A model generated the notes under the pieces. It was not told where the DNA came from. It did not search any database and worked only from the letters and a program-made list of their open reading frames with translations. A stretch of 64,000 nucleotides of DNA from Mangrovivirga halotolerans (lineage in GTDB: Bacteria; Bacteroidota; Bacteroidia; Cytophagales; Cyclobacteriaceae), in the NCBI RefSeq assembly GCF_026241165.1, contig NZ_JAPFQN010000005.1, forward strand, positions 124,001 to 188,000, in the 5' to 3' direction. Both the position numbers and the translations under genes were made by a program. Within the stretch, counting starts at the first letter, position 1, and the number at the start of each line of letters is the position of its first letter. Below are positions 45,451-54,841 of this stretch, piece by piece.

Positions 45451-47838
45451 ATGAAGAAGGACAGTCGAAGCTTTGTTTTTTATATATGTTTTGTGATTCA
45501 ATTTTTTATATTTTCTGATATTCAGGGGCAGCAGAATGGAGAATTAGGAGGAAAAGTAATAGATGCGAAGTCCGGTGAACCTCTTATCGGTGTATCAGTG
45601 GTTTTGGAAGGAACTACTAAAGGAGCAGTAACAGATGTTAATGGCTATTATCTTATAAAAAATATTGAACCAAAATCTTATAATGTTAAAGCTTCATTCA
45701 TCGGTTATAAGGAAGCAGTCAAATATAATGTCATAATAAGAAGTGCCGGTAATCCTGATCTTAATTTTGAATTAGAAGAGAATGTATCAGAATTATCTGA
45801 AGTTGTCGTCAGAGCTAATCCATTTCAAAAACTTGAATCAACGCCTTTATCGATTCAAAGACTTTCCAGAGAAGAAATAGCGGCATATCCCGGAGGAAAT
45901 AATGATATAGCTAAGGTGGTTCAATCCTTGCCCGGAGTATCAGGAAGTATTGCAGGATTTAGAAATGACGTTATCATTAGGGGAGGGGCTCCCAACGAAA
46001 ATGTCTATTATCTCGACGGAATTGAAATCCCTAATATTAATCACTTTTCTACGCAAGGAAGTGCCGGGGGTCCTGTTGGGTTATTAAATGTTTCTTTTTT
46101 TGAAGGAGTAACCTTAACTACCAGTGCTTTTCCTTCACAATATGATAATGTTCTTAGCGGAGTTTTACAATTTGACCAGCGAAACGGCGATTTCAGGGAA
46201 TTTGGTGGTAATGTTAGGATAAGTGCATCAGAGGCTGCGCTAACTTTAGAAGGCCCTATTGGGAAGAAAAATGAAGCCGGTATTGCTAACACTTCATTTA
46301 TCGCTTCTGTACGAAGATCTTATTTACAATTTCTATTTAAACTTCTTGATCTGACAATTTTACCTGATTATTGGGATTATCAGTATAAGTTAACTCATAA
46401 AATCGATGACTATAATGAAATAATTGTAACAGGTATAGGATCAATTGACAATTTTAGTGTTAATGAACCATCGGATGCTGATCCGGAACAATTAGCATCA
46501 CTGGAACAGATTCCTGTGATCAATCAATGGACTACCACATCAGGAATCAGTTGGAAAAGAAGGTTTAAAGATGTTGATGGATTCATGAGAACAACCTTAA
46601 GTACAAATATTTTAAATAATGAGTTTGTTCGATATGAAGATAATATTTCTGAAACTGGCATTATATTCAACAATAATTCTCGTGAATGGGAAACCAAACT
46701 GAGATATGAGGCCACAAGATTTGTTGACAACTGGACTTTTTCTGCGGGCGGAACAATCCAACATGCAGACTACAAAAATGAAACGACCGATAATACCTAC
46801 AATGTATCATATGATACTCATATTAATTTTATGAAGTATGGAGTTTTTGGTCAGGCTAGTGTCAGTTTATTAAAAGAACGTCTTGGGTTGAGTGCCGGCT
46901 TCCGGTTGGATGGAAATTCTTATACAGATAATGGCAATCAATTATATAAGACTTTTAGCCCTCGGTTCTCAGCAACTTATAAATTAGATGAAGACCAAAG
47001 ATGGTCATTAAATGCCTCAATTGGCAGGTATTATAAATTACCTCCATACACAATTTTAGGATATGCTAACGATTCAGATATCAAAGTAAATAAGGATGTA
47101 GAGTATATTCAAAGTGATCATATAGTTGCAGGAATTGAATATTTACTTAACGAAGCATCTAAAATCAGTATCGAAGGTTTCTATAAAAAATATGAAAACT
47201 ATCCAGTTTCCCTTAGAGATAGTGTTTCTTTGGCAAATCTTGGAGCTGGCTTTGAAGTCTTGGGCAATGAGCCGGTTGAGTCTGTTGGTTTGGGCAGGAC
47301 TTATGGATTAGAATTCCTCTATAACCAAAAGCTTAAAAATAACTTTTATGCAATTTTTGCTTACACCTTATTTTGGAGTGAATTTACCGGATTCGATAAG
47401 GATAAATATCTTCCAAGTTCATGGGATAGTAGAAATTTGATATCTCTTACAGGAGGTTATAAGTTTAAAAGAAACTGGGAATTAGGTGTCAGAGCGAGGT
47501 ATGTAGGGCCATCTCCCTTTCCAGAAGTTGATTTAGAAGCAACATCAGAAACCTACCCGATTATAATATATGATTATAATAGTTTAGAATATAACAGGTT
47601 AGATTCTTTTAACCAGGTAGATATAAGAATCGATAAAAAGTGGAATTTCAATAAAGTCTCTCTCAATTTATTCCTCGAAATTCAAAATATTTTCGGCAGC
47701 CAGGCACCATCTCCACCGACTATTGGCTATCTAAGAGATTCGGACGGTAGTATATCCCAGCCTCCAACATTAACAGAAATTGAATCTATAGATAACGGAT
47801 CTGCTCTTCCATCGATAGGTATTGTATTAGACTTTTAA
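45451..47838 (+). CDS. TonB-dependent receptor with CarboxypepD_reg-like domain
   Basis: About 795 residues from the ATG at 45451; an in-frame ATG at 45388 adds 21 residues and would bury the signal peptide. The signal ends near DIQGQ. An N-terminal CarboxypepD_reg-like domain (LGGKVIDAKSGEPLIGVSV) is followed by a TonB plug (NNDIAKVVQSLPGVSGS, RNDVIIRGGAPNENVYYLDG) and a 22-strand-type barrel. The chain ends ALPSIGIVLDF. This would import a ligand across the outer membrane using TonB energy. The ligand is unknown. It lies 179 bp upstream of an OprO/OprP-type porin on the same strand, with the direct repeat at 47846 between them. Confidence 0.9.
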   Translation: MKKDSRSFVFYICFVIQFFIFSDIQGQQNGELGGKVIDAKSGEPLIGVSVVLEGTTKGAVTDVNGYYLIKNIEPKSYNVKASFIGYKEAVKYNVIIRSAGNPDLNFELEENVSELSEVVVRANPFQKLESTPLSIQRLSREEIAAYPGGNNDIAKVVQSLPGVSGSIAGFRNDVIIRGGAPNENVYYLDGIEIPNINHFSTQGSAGGPVGLLNVSFFEGVTLTTSAFPSQYDNVLSGVLQFDQRNGDFREFGGNVRISASEAALTLEGPIGKKNEAGIANTSFIASVRRSYLQFLFKLLDLTILPDYWDYQYKLTHKIDDYNEIIVTGIGSIDNFSVNEPSDADPEQLASLEQIPVINQWTTTSGISWKRRFKDVDGFMRTTLSTNILNNEFVRYEDNISETGIIFNNNSREWETKLRYEATRFVDNWTFSAGGTIQHADYKNETTDNTYNVSYDTHINFMKYGVFGQASVSLLKERLGLSAGFRLDGNSYTDNGNQLYKTFSPRFSATYKLDEDQRWSLNASIGRYYKLPPYTILGYANDSDIKVNKDVEYIQSDHIVAGIEYLLNEASKISIEGFYKKYENYPVSLRDSVSLANLGAGFEVLGNEPVESVGLGRTYGLEFLYNQKLKNNFYAIFAYTLFWSEFTGFDKDKYLPSSWDSRNLISLTGGYKFKRNWELGVRARYVGPSPFPEVDLEATSETYPIIIYDYNSLEYNRLDSFNQVDIRIDKKWNFNKVSLNLFLEIQNIFGSQAPSPPTIGYLRDSDGSISQPPTLTEIESIDNGSALPSIGIVLDF

Positions 47839-47845
47839 TTCTGCC

Positions 47846-47864
47846 ATGTTAACTGAATGTTAAC
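47846..47864. repeat. Direct repeat ATGTTAAC-tga-ATGTTAAC
   Basis: Two identical 8-mers at 47846-47853 and 47857-47864 repeat with 11 bp phase, about one helical turn. They lie just after the receptor stop and about 150 bp before the porin start. The half-turn direct repeat layout resembles PhoB-type boxes. Confidence 0.5.
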
Positions 47865-48017
47865 AAAGTCTGTAATTATGGCCATTTGATATTATTAAAT
47901 TGTTAGGTAGTTAATATAGCATTTAAATATGTTTAAAAATTGAATTGTAAAAATTTACTTTGCGACCGATTTTAAAATTTAATTAACATTTAATAAATAT
48001 TAATTTAACAAAAGGTC

Positions 48018-49256
48018 ATGCTTCAAAAACTAACCTTCTTTTTTCTTTTATTATTAATAGGATTTTCTTCCTTTTCGCAAGAGGGTGATACCTCAACAGT
48101 AATAGTGAGTGATACTGCCAAAGTTGTTATAGAAAAACCTCAGGTTAAAAACCTAGAGTATGGCAAAAAAGGATTCACTATGAGATCTGATAATAACAGG
48201 TTTTCTATGAATATCAGAGCTCGATTGCAATTCAGGTTTGCTACTCCGGAAGATCAGGATCCGTTAACTTTTAATGACCTTACAGGAGAATTAAAGCCTG
48301 TATTTAAGATTAACCGGGCCAGATTAAAAGTAGGAGGTCATGGATATAAGCCATGGTTGAAATATTATTTTGAGTATGAACTGGCTACATCCAGATTATT
48401 AGACTTCAGAATAATGATTGAAAAATATCCCTGGATGAATTTTAAATTCGGACAATGGAAGGTTGAATTCACCAGAGAAAGATTTATTTCTTCAGGAGCT
48501 CAAACTATGGTCGACCGATCAATAATTAACAGGCCTTTTACCGCAGACAGACAACAGGGAGCGCAGGTATATGGTAATTCTACTCTAAAAGGAATGGCCA
48601 ATTTTGATTATTGGTTTGGAATTTTTACTGGTACTGGAAGGGGTGCTCGTGAAAACGATGATAATAATTTGATGTATTTCGGTCGCTTACAATGGAATCC
48701 TTTTGGTGAACCAGTAGATTTTAAAGGTAGTGATATTGGAATTTCAGAGAAGCCTAAAGCTTCATTGGCATTCGCAGCTTTAACTAACACTTCACAATAT
48801 ACAAGATTTTCAACCGGAGGGGGAGGATCCTTAAGAGGATTCGAAGATGGTGAACCAGGGCAATATAAAGTTGATCAGGTGAACTATGAAACTGCATTCA
48901 AGTACAAAGGATTTGCATGGCAATCAGAATACCACAGAAAGAGAATTACTGATCGATTAAATAACGATGCAGAGTCATTTTTAGAAGGTTATTATTTACA
49001 GGCAGGTTATTTATTCCATAATGCGTTTAATTGGTGGCCTGAACCACTTGAAATGGCAGCCAGATATGCTAAATATGATCCATATGAAAATTTACCTGGC
49101 GAATCAATGGAAGAATATGGGTTAGCATTTAATTGGTTCTTCAGTGGACACAATAATAAGCTATCAGCAGAAATCACTGACTTTTCTTATAAAAATGAAT
49201 TCGAAGAAAGTAAAGATCAATTCAGATTTAGAATTCAGTGGGATATTTCATTTTAA
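48018..49256 (+). CDS. Phosphate-selective porin O/P family (OprO/OprP) protein
   Basis: This 412-residue outer-membrane protein has a signal ending in SSFSQ. It fits the OprO/OprP family (PF07396): MNIRARLQFRFA in the first strand, RARLKVGGHGYKPWLKYYFEYELA, then FKFGQWKVEFTRERFISSGAQTMVDRSIINRPF and GAQVYGN, and a barrel end in RFRIQWDISF. Family members in other bacteria are phosphate or polyphosphate channels induced by phosphate starvation. Here phosphate uptake is an inference. It lies just after a TonB receptor, with repeats that resemble Pho boxes, which supports a nutrient-uptake unit. Confidence 0.88.
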   Translation: MLQKLTFFFLLLLIGFSSFSQEGDTSTVIVSDTAKVVIEKPQVKNLEYGKKGFTMRSDNNRFSMNIRARLQFRFATPEDQDPLTFNDLTGELKPVFKINRARLKVGGHGYKPWLKYYFEYELATSRLLDFRIMIEKYPWMNFKFGQWKVEFTRERFISSGAQTMVDRSIINRPFTADRQQGAQVYGNSTLKGMANFDYWFGIFTGTGRGARENDDNNLMYFGRLQWNPFGEPVDFKGSDIGISEKPKASLAFAALTNTSQYTRFSTGGGGSLRGFEDGEPGQYKVDQVNYETAFKYKGFAWQSEYHRKRITDRLNNDAESFLEGYYLQAGYLFHNAFNWWPEPLEMAARYAKYDPYENLPGESMEEYGLAFNWFFSGHNNKLSAEITDFSYKNEFEESKDQFRFRIQWDISF

Positions 49257-49278
49257 GCTTGAAGTGAAAGAATAAAAT

Positions 49279-49319
49279 TTAAAGCCGCAATTTCATTTGA
49301 ATTGCGGCTTTCTTTTATT
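49279..49319. terminator. Bidirectional terminator between porin and GAF-DHp gene
   Basis: AAAGCCGCAATT (49281-49292) pairs with AATTGCGGCTTT (49300-49311) around a seven-base loop, with T-rich flanks. It overlaps the last codons of the converging gene, so that stop lies within the hairpin. Confidence 0.88.
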
Positions 49320-50867
49320 TTCTAAAAACTCTGAAACTGTACCGTTTGTCAATATGGTAGAAGCTTTATGAGTTACTTCATCTATTTCTTTAACGGTTTG
49401 GATAATTTGCGAGATTAAATATTTTTTTTCAGCCTCATCATCACTCATATTCAATACATTATTTAAGCCAACTACCCGGCAAACGGGCCCTCTAATAACG
49501 TGTGAATTTAAAAAAGCATAATCCATCAACTGATGGTTTAACTCCTCTAACTCAACAGTTCTTTGTCTTACCTTTTCTTCTAGTTCTTCATTTAGTTCCT
49601 CAATTTCTCTTTTCTTTTTTAATAATTCCTTTTGGTATATATCTCTTTGTTTTGCCTTGTATGCTACGCTGATTAAATCAGATAAGGCATTTACAAAAAA
49701 CCTTTCTTCAGGCTGCCAAATCCTGGTTTTTGCATTTTCACAGCAAATCACTCCTCCTAATGCATTATCGATAAAAAAGGGAGAATCAAGCATTGACTTT
49801 ATTTCATTAGGTATCATATATGATACCAACAGACTACGAGTAACTTCACTTTCATAAACGTCTTCAACAACGATTAATTTTTCATCTTTAAGCGCTTTAA
49901 AATACTCTGGGAAATCATTTTCATTTAATTCAATCTTCTCGTAAGATTCATTATGGTCCTGATCACTTAAATATAAAGATGACAATTTCTTTTTCCTTTC
50001 ATTATATTCCCAAAAGCTAACGCGATTTATATTTAAATTCCTCTTTATAACTCTTGAAATCAACTGCCATAATTCATTTAAATTTCCATTATGAACTGCT
50101 TCATTTTTTGATAATATCAACAATGTGCCGGTAAATCTTTCTAATCTGCTCTTTGTATTTTCTATCTTAGCTATTTGATAATTAAGCATTTCCTTTGCTG
50201 CTTCAAGGTCTATATGTTTATCATGCAGATTTACATTTTGGATATTTATTTTTCTTAGTTGGTCATCTATTACCTTATTTTGAAATTCTATCTGGATAGA
50301 TTTTTCCTGTAAAAGAGTGAATTGGGAAAAAATCTTATTTTTCTGGTTTATTAGTTTGTTAAAAAACCAATGCATTGGCAATACTATCGAGATAAGTAAT
50401 GTGAAAACACTAATTACATGCCATTGAGTTATAAAAGGCTTTTGATTTTCATAAAAGAGTTTTTCTCCAGATGAAATCAATAAGACACCAATAAATACTA
50501 TCGTTAAGACTAAGAAAATTATTGAAATCCTTTTTCCACCGAGCAAAAAAGAAAAAAATGCTGGAATTATTAGCCAGGCCAAATGAGGAGAATATACATT
50601 TCCAGTATAATAAATAAGATATATTACAGTGAGAAACACTATTCCTAAATAAACTCCGATATATCGAGTTTTTATTTTAAAAAGATCCTTTTTTCTAATT
50701 AAAATAAGTCCGGCAACATTTATAATAAATAGAGGAGATATGATCAATAAATGAGGTGAAGTGCTAAAAGTAAAACTTAAAACAATATAACCGCTAATAA
50801 TGATTATTGTCAAAATCATTAGTTTTACTACAAAACCATATTCAAAATATGTTGTTTTTTCACCCAT
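49293..50867 (-). CDS. Membrane GAF-DHp protein lacking an ATPase domain (paralogue)
   Basis: The 524-residue protein has the same order as the protein at 40147-41613: about six membrane helices (1-180), a coiled coil, a GAF domain (about 240-410; VSFWEYNERKKKL, DSPFFIDNALGGVICCEN), a coiled coil, then a DHp-like pair with H456 in LNSHVIRGPVC. There is no HATPase domain after it. Similar cysteines and the IRGP H-box are conserved in both, so they are paralogues facing each other across the TonB/porin island. A phosphorelay partner or a signal-sensing scaffold is plausible. It is divergently transcribed from the DUF4421-like gene with only 66 bp between. Confidence 0.75.
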   Translation of the reverse strand: MGEKTTYFEYGFVVKLMILTIIIISGYIVLSFTFSTSPHLLIISPLFIINVAGLILIRKKDLFKIKTRYIGVYLGIVFLTVIYLIYYTGNVYSPHLAWLIIPAFFSFLLGGKRISIIFLVLTIVFIGVLLISSGEKLFYENQKPFITQWHVISVFTLLISIVLPMHWFFNKLINQKNKIFSQFTLLQEKSIQIEFQNKVIDDQLRKINIQNVNLHDKHIDLEAAKEMLNYQIAKIENTKSRLERFTGTLLILSKNEAVHNGNLNELWQLISRVIKRNLNINRVSFWEYNERKKKLSSLYLSDQDHNESYEKIELNENDFPEYFKALKDEKLIVVEDVYESEVTRSLLVSYMIPNEIKSMLDSPFFIDNALGGVICCENAKTRIWQPEERFFVNALSDLISVAYKAKQRDIYQKELLKKKREIEELNEELEEKVRQRTVELEELNHQLMDYAFLNSHVIRGPVCRVVGLNNVLNMSDDEAEKKYLISQIIQTVKEIDEVTHKASTILTNGTVSEFLENKRKPQFK

Positions 50868-50933
50868 TAATTATAACTTCTATAAGAATAAATATAATTA
50901 TTTTAACTGATAAATAATTGCTAAACATCAAGT

Positions 50934-51908
50934 TTGAAAACAAAAAATCTCCATACTTATCTATTCTTCGCATTACTGATATCTTACTCAGAACAATTGC
51001 TTTCTCAAGCGGATTCAGAATCAACCATTTCAATGGAATATGAAAGTAAATTGATCGGAAGGTTTTATTTTTCAAAGAAATACACCGCTTTACAATTTAA
51101 GTCGCTCAAGCACCAAAATTTCAGGTATCTACCTAGCACTACACTAAATTTGGGTGTGGGAGTTACATATAAATCAGCTACTTTAAACCTGGCTTATGGG
51201 TTTGGGTTTTTAAATCCAAATCGAGAAAAAAGAGGAAATACCAAATACCTGGATCTCCAGACTAATATGGTACTTAATAAAAAATATGTCATAGGATTCT
51301 ATGGGGAATTTTATCGTGGATTTTATTCAAGAATAAATGATGATGAACCTTACTACATCAGAAAGGATTTAAATGTTAATATACTGGGAATCAGTGTTCT
51401 TAAAATACTTAATCATAAAAATTTTGATCTTCAGTCACCCATTTCAAGTCATAGAAAGTATCATTATTCAGGAGGAACTGTTCTTTTGGGTGGTGAAATA
51501 ACAGGGGGTATAGTCTCTGCAGATTCAGCTATAATTCCAGGTCAACTTCAAGAAATAAATCAACTATCCTATCAAAAGGTTTCTTTTTTTAAATTAGCTC
51601 CTTCAATAGGTTTCGGATTTAAATTGATCATTTTGAAGCGATTGATATTTAACGGAGCTATCTCTACCGGCTTAGCAGTTGGTTATACCAATTTAACATT
51701 GGTAACAGATAAACAACAAGATTTTTTATATTTCAGGCCTGATTTCAATCTAAGATTATACTCTGGAGTTTTGATGGGTGAATGGAACCTGGGCATTTTG
51801 TTTAATAACGAACGCACAAGATTTTTAACCTCGAAGGATAATGAATATGCAAATATAGATATAGGCAATCTACGATTAATATTATCACGCCGAATCAACT
51901 TAAAATAA
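50934..51908 (+). CDS. DUF4421-like outer-membrane protein
   Basis: This 324-residue protein has a signal peptide ending near residue 25 (QLLSQ). The barrel-like mature part contains amphipathic strands, with motifs SKLIGRFYFSKKYTALQF, LNLGVGVTYKSATLNLAYGFGFLN and a C-terminal strand RLILSRRINLK. It fits the DUF4421 family of Bacteroidota outer-membrane proteins. The start is TTG at 50934 because no ATG precedes the signal. Its function is unknown. It heads a row of five envelope genes on the same strand and lies 66 bp from the divergent sensor gene. Confidence 0.72.
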   Translation: MKTKNLHTYLFFALLISYSEQLLSQADSESTISMEYESKLIGRFYFSKKYTALQFKSLKHQNFRYLPSTTLNLGVGVTYKSATLNLAYGFGFLNPNREKRGNTKYLDLQTNMVLNKKYVIGFYGEFYRGFYSRINDDEPYYIRKDLNVNILGISVLKILNHKNFDLQSPISSHRKYHYSGGTVLLGGEITGGIVSADSAIIPGQLQEINQLSYQKVSFFKLAPSIGFGFKLIILKRLIFNGAISTGLAVGYTNLTLVTDKQQDFLYFRPDFNLRLYSGVLMGEWNLGILFNNERTRFLTSKDNEYANIDIGNLRLILSRRINLK

Positions 51909-51985
51909 AAGCCATATAACTTAGAATAATTACTTTTTTTCATTAATTTATCATACATTAATATGTAACCGAATACTTTATTTTT

Positions 51986-52573
51986 ATGCGGAAGATAGCT
52001 TTTTTGATAATAGTAATAACTTCCTTTCAAATTCATTCCCAAACATTTGAATTTGGTCCACATGTTTTAATGAGTTCTTCCTTTATAGCCACTGATCTAG
52101 AATATGATGAACAAACTAGTGGGAGTGGGATACAGGTTGGATTATTCGGAAGACTACTTACTGACAAAAGATTATATTTCCAGGCAGAAATAAATTATGA
52201 TTCAAAATCAGCAACAGTTTCCAATATAGATGAAACTCAGGTAACTGATTATAACTTAAAATTACGAGCTATTGACAGCAACATACTTTTAGGATTTAAA
52301 ATAACCGATTTTGATTTTGGCCGATTTCACCTGTTTGCTGGTCCTGGTTTATCAAGCATAATAAAAGATGAAGTGAATATTAACGGAACCGAATATAGTA
52401 AAGCAGATATTGTAAAACGAAGCTGGGATATTCATGCCGGATTGGGGCTGGATATTTCAATATTAAGCTTCGCCTTAAGATATCAACGAACATTAACTGA
52501 TTTGAATAATAATCCTGATCATTCACTTAGATTAAACACTGTATTAATAGGTGTTGGAATAAAACTACTGTAG
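51986..52573 (+). CDS. Outer-membrane beta-barrel protein (small, 8-strand type)
   Basis: This 195-residue exported protein has a short signal ending in IHSQ. The mature part has about eight amphipathic strands with Gly and aromatic residues, for example GIQVGLFGRLLTDKRLYFQAEINYDS, HLFAGPGLSS and WDIHAGLGLDISILSFALRYQ, ending TVLIGVGIKLL. That is the pattern of OmpW/porin-type small barrels in Bacteroidota (PF13568-like). The role is unknown. It belongs to the five-gene envelope run. Confidence 0.78.
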   Translation: MRKIAFLIIVITSFQIHSQTFEFGPHVLMSSSFIATDLEYDEQTSGSGIQVGLFGRLLTDKRLYFQAEINYDSKSATVSNIDETQVTDYNLKLRAIDSNILLGFKITDFDFGRFHLFAGPGLSSIIKDEVNINGTEYSKADIVKRSWDIHAGLGLDISILSFALRYQRTLTDLNNNPDHSLRLNTVLIGVGIKLL

Positions 52574-52631
52574 AAACATACCCGAATAGGGTAGATGATA
52601 ATCATCGTTACACGCATAATATTGCTTCAAG

Positions 52632-54812
52632 ATGAAAAAGATAATATTATTTTATGTATTAATATTCTACCAAATTAGTATTAATGGTCAAAATAATTGG
52701 CCGCAAATTATCAATACCCAAAGTGGAGCATCAATTACAATTTATCAACCACATCCCGAAGAATTAAATGGAAACAAATTAAAAGTAAGGTCTGCTATTA
52801 GTGTGAAAAAAGGCAAGGATGAAGATCCTGTATTTGGTGCTATATGGGCAAATGTCATGATGACTGTCGATAGGGACTCGAGAACAGCATCTCTGGAATC
52901 AATAGATATAACTGATGTGCGTTTTCCTGAAGATCTCACCAGGGAGGAATCAGAATCATTGAAATATTTAATAGAAGAAACTGCTCCGACTTGGGATCTT
53001 GTGATTTACATAGATGAAATAATTGCTACTATTGAAAAAGATCAGGAAATGATAAAACCTGATTATAATAACAGTCCTCCTGAAATAATTTACGTTGATC
53101 ACGAGTCCATCTTAGTATTAATTGATGGTGAGCCAATTTATGATAAGCAGAAAGACTTTAATATTGATATAATTACCAATACACCATTCTTAATATTCAA
53201 AGACCTTGATAATAACCAATTATATCTTTACGGGGAAAGATTCTGGTTCACCTCAACTAGTTTAAATGGTGAATGGAAAGAGTTATCGACCTTACCAAAA
53301 AAAATCGCAAGTATAGATAAAGAAATTAAAAAGCAGGAAAATCAAAATGATGAAAAGGTGAAAGTTTTTAATACTACACCAAAAATCATAGTAAAGACAA
53401 ACCCTGCAGAACTTATCAGCTCTGATGGTCCGGCATCATTTTCAAATATCCAGGGCACGAATCTTTTGTATATGGATAATTCAGGGGATAATGTATTCAT
53501 GAATATAGTTGATCAAAACTATTACACCGTACTTTCAGGAAGGTGGTACAGATCTAAAAAGCTGGATGGCAATTGGGAATTTATTGAAAGTGATGCACTA
53601 CCAAAAGATTTTAGTGCTATACCGGAAGGCTCAGAAAAAGATAACGTCCTGGCTAACATAGCAGGAACAGTAGCTGCTGAAGAAGCTTTATTGGACGCTC
53701 AAATACCACAAACTGCCAAAGTAGACCGAAAGGAAGCTACCTGTACTATAGAATACGATGGCAAACCTAAATTCGAACAAATAAAAGGAACGAGTTTAAG
53801 TTTTGCAGTAAATACATCCGCCACAGTAATACGCGATAATAAAGGTTTTTATGCGGTCGAAAATGGAGTCTGGTTTTTTAGTAATGATCCTGAAGGACCA
53901 TGGGCTGTAGCAACAGACCGACCGGAAGAAGTTGAAAACATTCCACCAGACAACCCGACTTACAATGTAAAATATGTAAATATTTACGATATAACTCCGG
54001 ACTACGTTTATATGGGATATACTCCAGGCTATGTTGGTTGTTATAGGTATGGGCCCACAATTATTTATGGAACCGGGTATCATTATAATCCCTGGTATGG
54101 TAGCATTTACTATCCACGTCCGGTTACCTGGGGTTTTGGCATGCATTATAATCCATGGTCAGGATGGAGCATGAGTTTCGGATTTAGTGTGGGTTGGTTT
54201 AATTTCAGTTGGGGAGGAAGTTATTACAGACCAGGAGGTTGGTGGGGTCCTCCTGCATACAGACCTCATTATTGGCACCGACCTCCAGGAGGAATATATC
54301 TTAATAATAAAATTGTCATCAACAATAATTATTATGGAAATCATAACAATATTTATAATGGAAGGCCAGGGGTTTCTACAAGTAACAGGCCCAGACCTGG
54401 CAATCCAGATAGATTAGCACCAGCAACAAGACCTTCCACAGGCAACAGAGATCGTAACAGGATGGATAATACCAGGCCTTCAAAGGACAGAAATACTTCT
54501 ACCAAACCATCAACCAGGGAACAGCCAAGCCGAAATTCCAGGGAAGCAACCCGGCCTGGGTCAAAGCAAACAAACAATAACATTTATTCTGATAGAAATG
54601 GAAATGTGTACAAAAATACCAGGGAATCCGGTTGGCAACAAAGATCCGGAAACTCCTGGAGCAAACCCTCAAATACCAATAATCTGAACAGAATGCAATA
54701 CCAAAGAAACAGAGGGAACACAAGAGTTAATAATGCTCAAAGAAACATGCCTCAAAGGTCAAGACCTCAACCAAAAACAGGAGGAACTGGTAGGAGAGGC
54801 GGAGGTCGTTAA
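52632..54812 (+). CDS. Exported protein with Trp/Tyr/Gly-rich region and Arg/Pro/Asn-rich tail
   Basis: This 726-residue protein has a signal peptide ending in SINGQ. The N-terminal ~420 residues are beta-rich with repeated short modules (for example LDNNQLYLYGERFWFTS and VDQNYYTVLSGRWYRS). They look like repeated small carbohydrate-binding V/XII-type domains, each with Trp-Tyr pairs. Residues about 440-570 are extremely rich in Trp, Tyr, Gly and Pro. The last ~150 residues are a low-complexity Arg/Asn/Pro/Ser tail. Aromatic-rich stretches and a basic tail suggest surface binding or matrix packing. A similar W/Y/G-rich stretch occurs in the next gene. I do not recognise a defined function. 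Confidence 0.65.
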   Translation: MKKIILFYVLIFYQISINGQNNWPQIINTQSGASITIYQPHPEELNGNKLKVRSAISVKKGKDEDPVFGAIWANVMMTVDRDSRTASLESIDITDVRFPEDLTREESESLKYLIEETAPTWDLVIYIDEIIATIEKDQEMIKPDYNNSPPEIIYVDHESILVLIDGEPIYDKQKDFNIDIITNTPFLIFKDLDNNQLYLYGERFWFTSTSLNGEWKELSTLPKKIASIDKEIKKQENQNDEKVKVFNTTPKIIVKTNPAELISSDGPASFSNIQGTNLLYMDNSGDNVFMNIVDQNYYTVLSGRWYRSKKLDGNWEFIESDALPKDFSAIPEGSEKDNVLANIAGTVAAEEALLDAQIPQTAKVDRKEATCTIEYDGKPKFEQIKGTSLSFAVNTSATVIRDNKGFYAVENGVWFFSNDPEGPWAVATDRPEEVENIPPDNPTYNVKYVNIYDITPDYVYMGYTPGYVGCYRYGPTIIYGTGYHYNPWYGSIYYPRPVTWGFGMHYNPWSGWSMSFGFSVGWFNFSWGGSYYRPGGWWGPPAYRPHYWHRPPGGIYLNNKIVINNNYYGNHNNIYNGRPGVSTSNRPRPGNPDRLAPATRPSTGNRDRNRMDNTRPSKDRNTSTKPSTREQPSRNSREATRPGSKQTNNNIYSDRNGNVYKNTRESGWQQRSGNSWSKPSNTNNLNRMQYQRNRGNTRVNNAQRNMPQRSRPQPKTGGTGRRGGGR

Positions 54813-54841
54813 TAAAGTTTGTAATTATTAAATATGGAAAT

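Noticed and set aside
54159-54723. Several overlapping frames in the Trp/Tyr/Gly-rich part of the 726-residue protein
   Set aside because: The biased composition of this region leaves many frames open by chance, and the frame used continues a long, signal-peptide-bearing protein.
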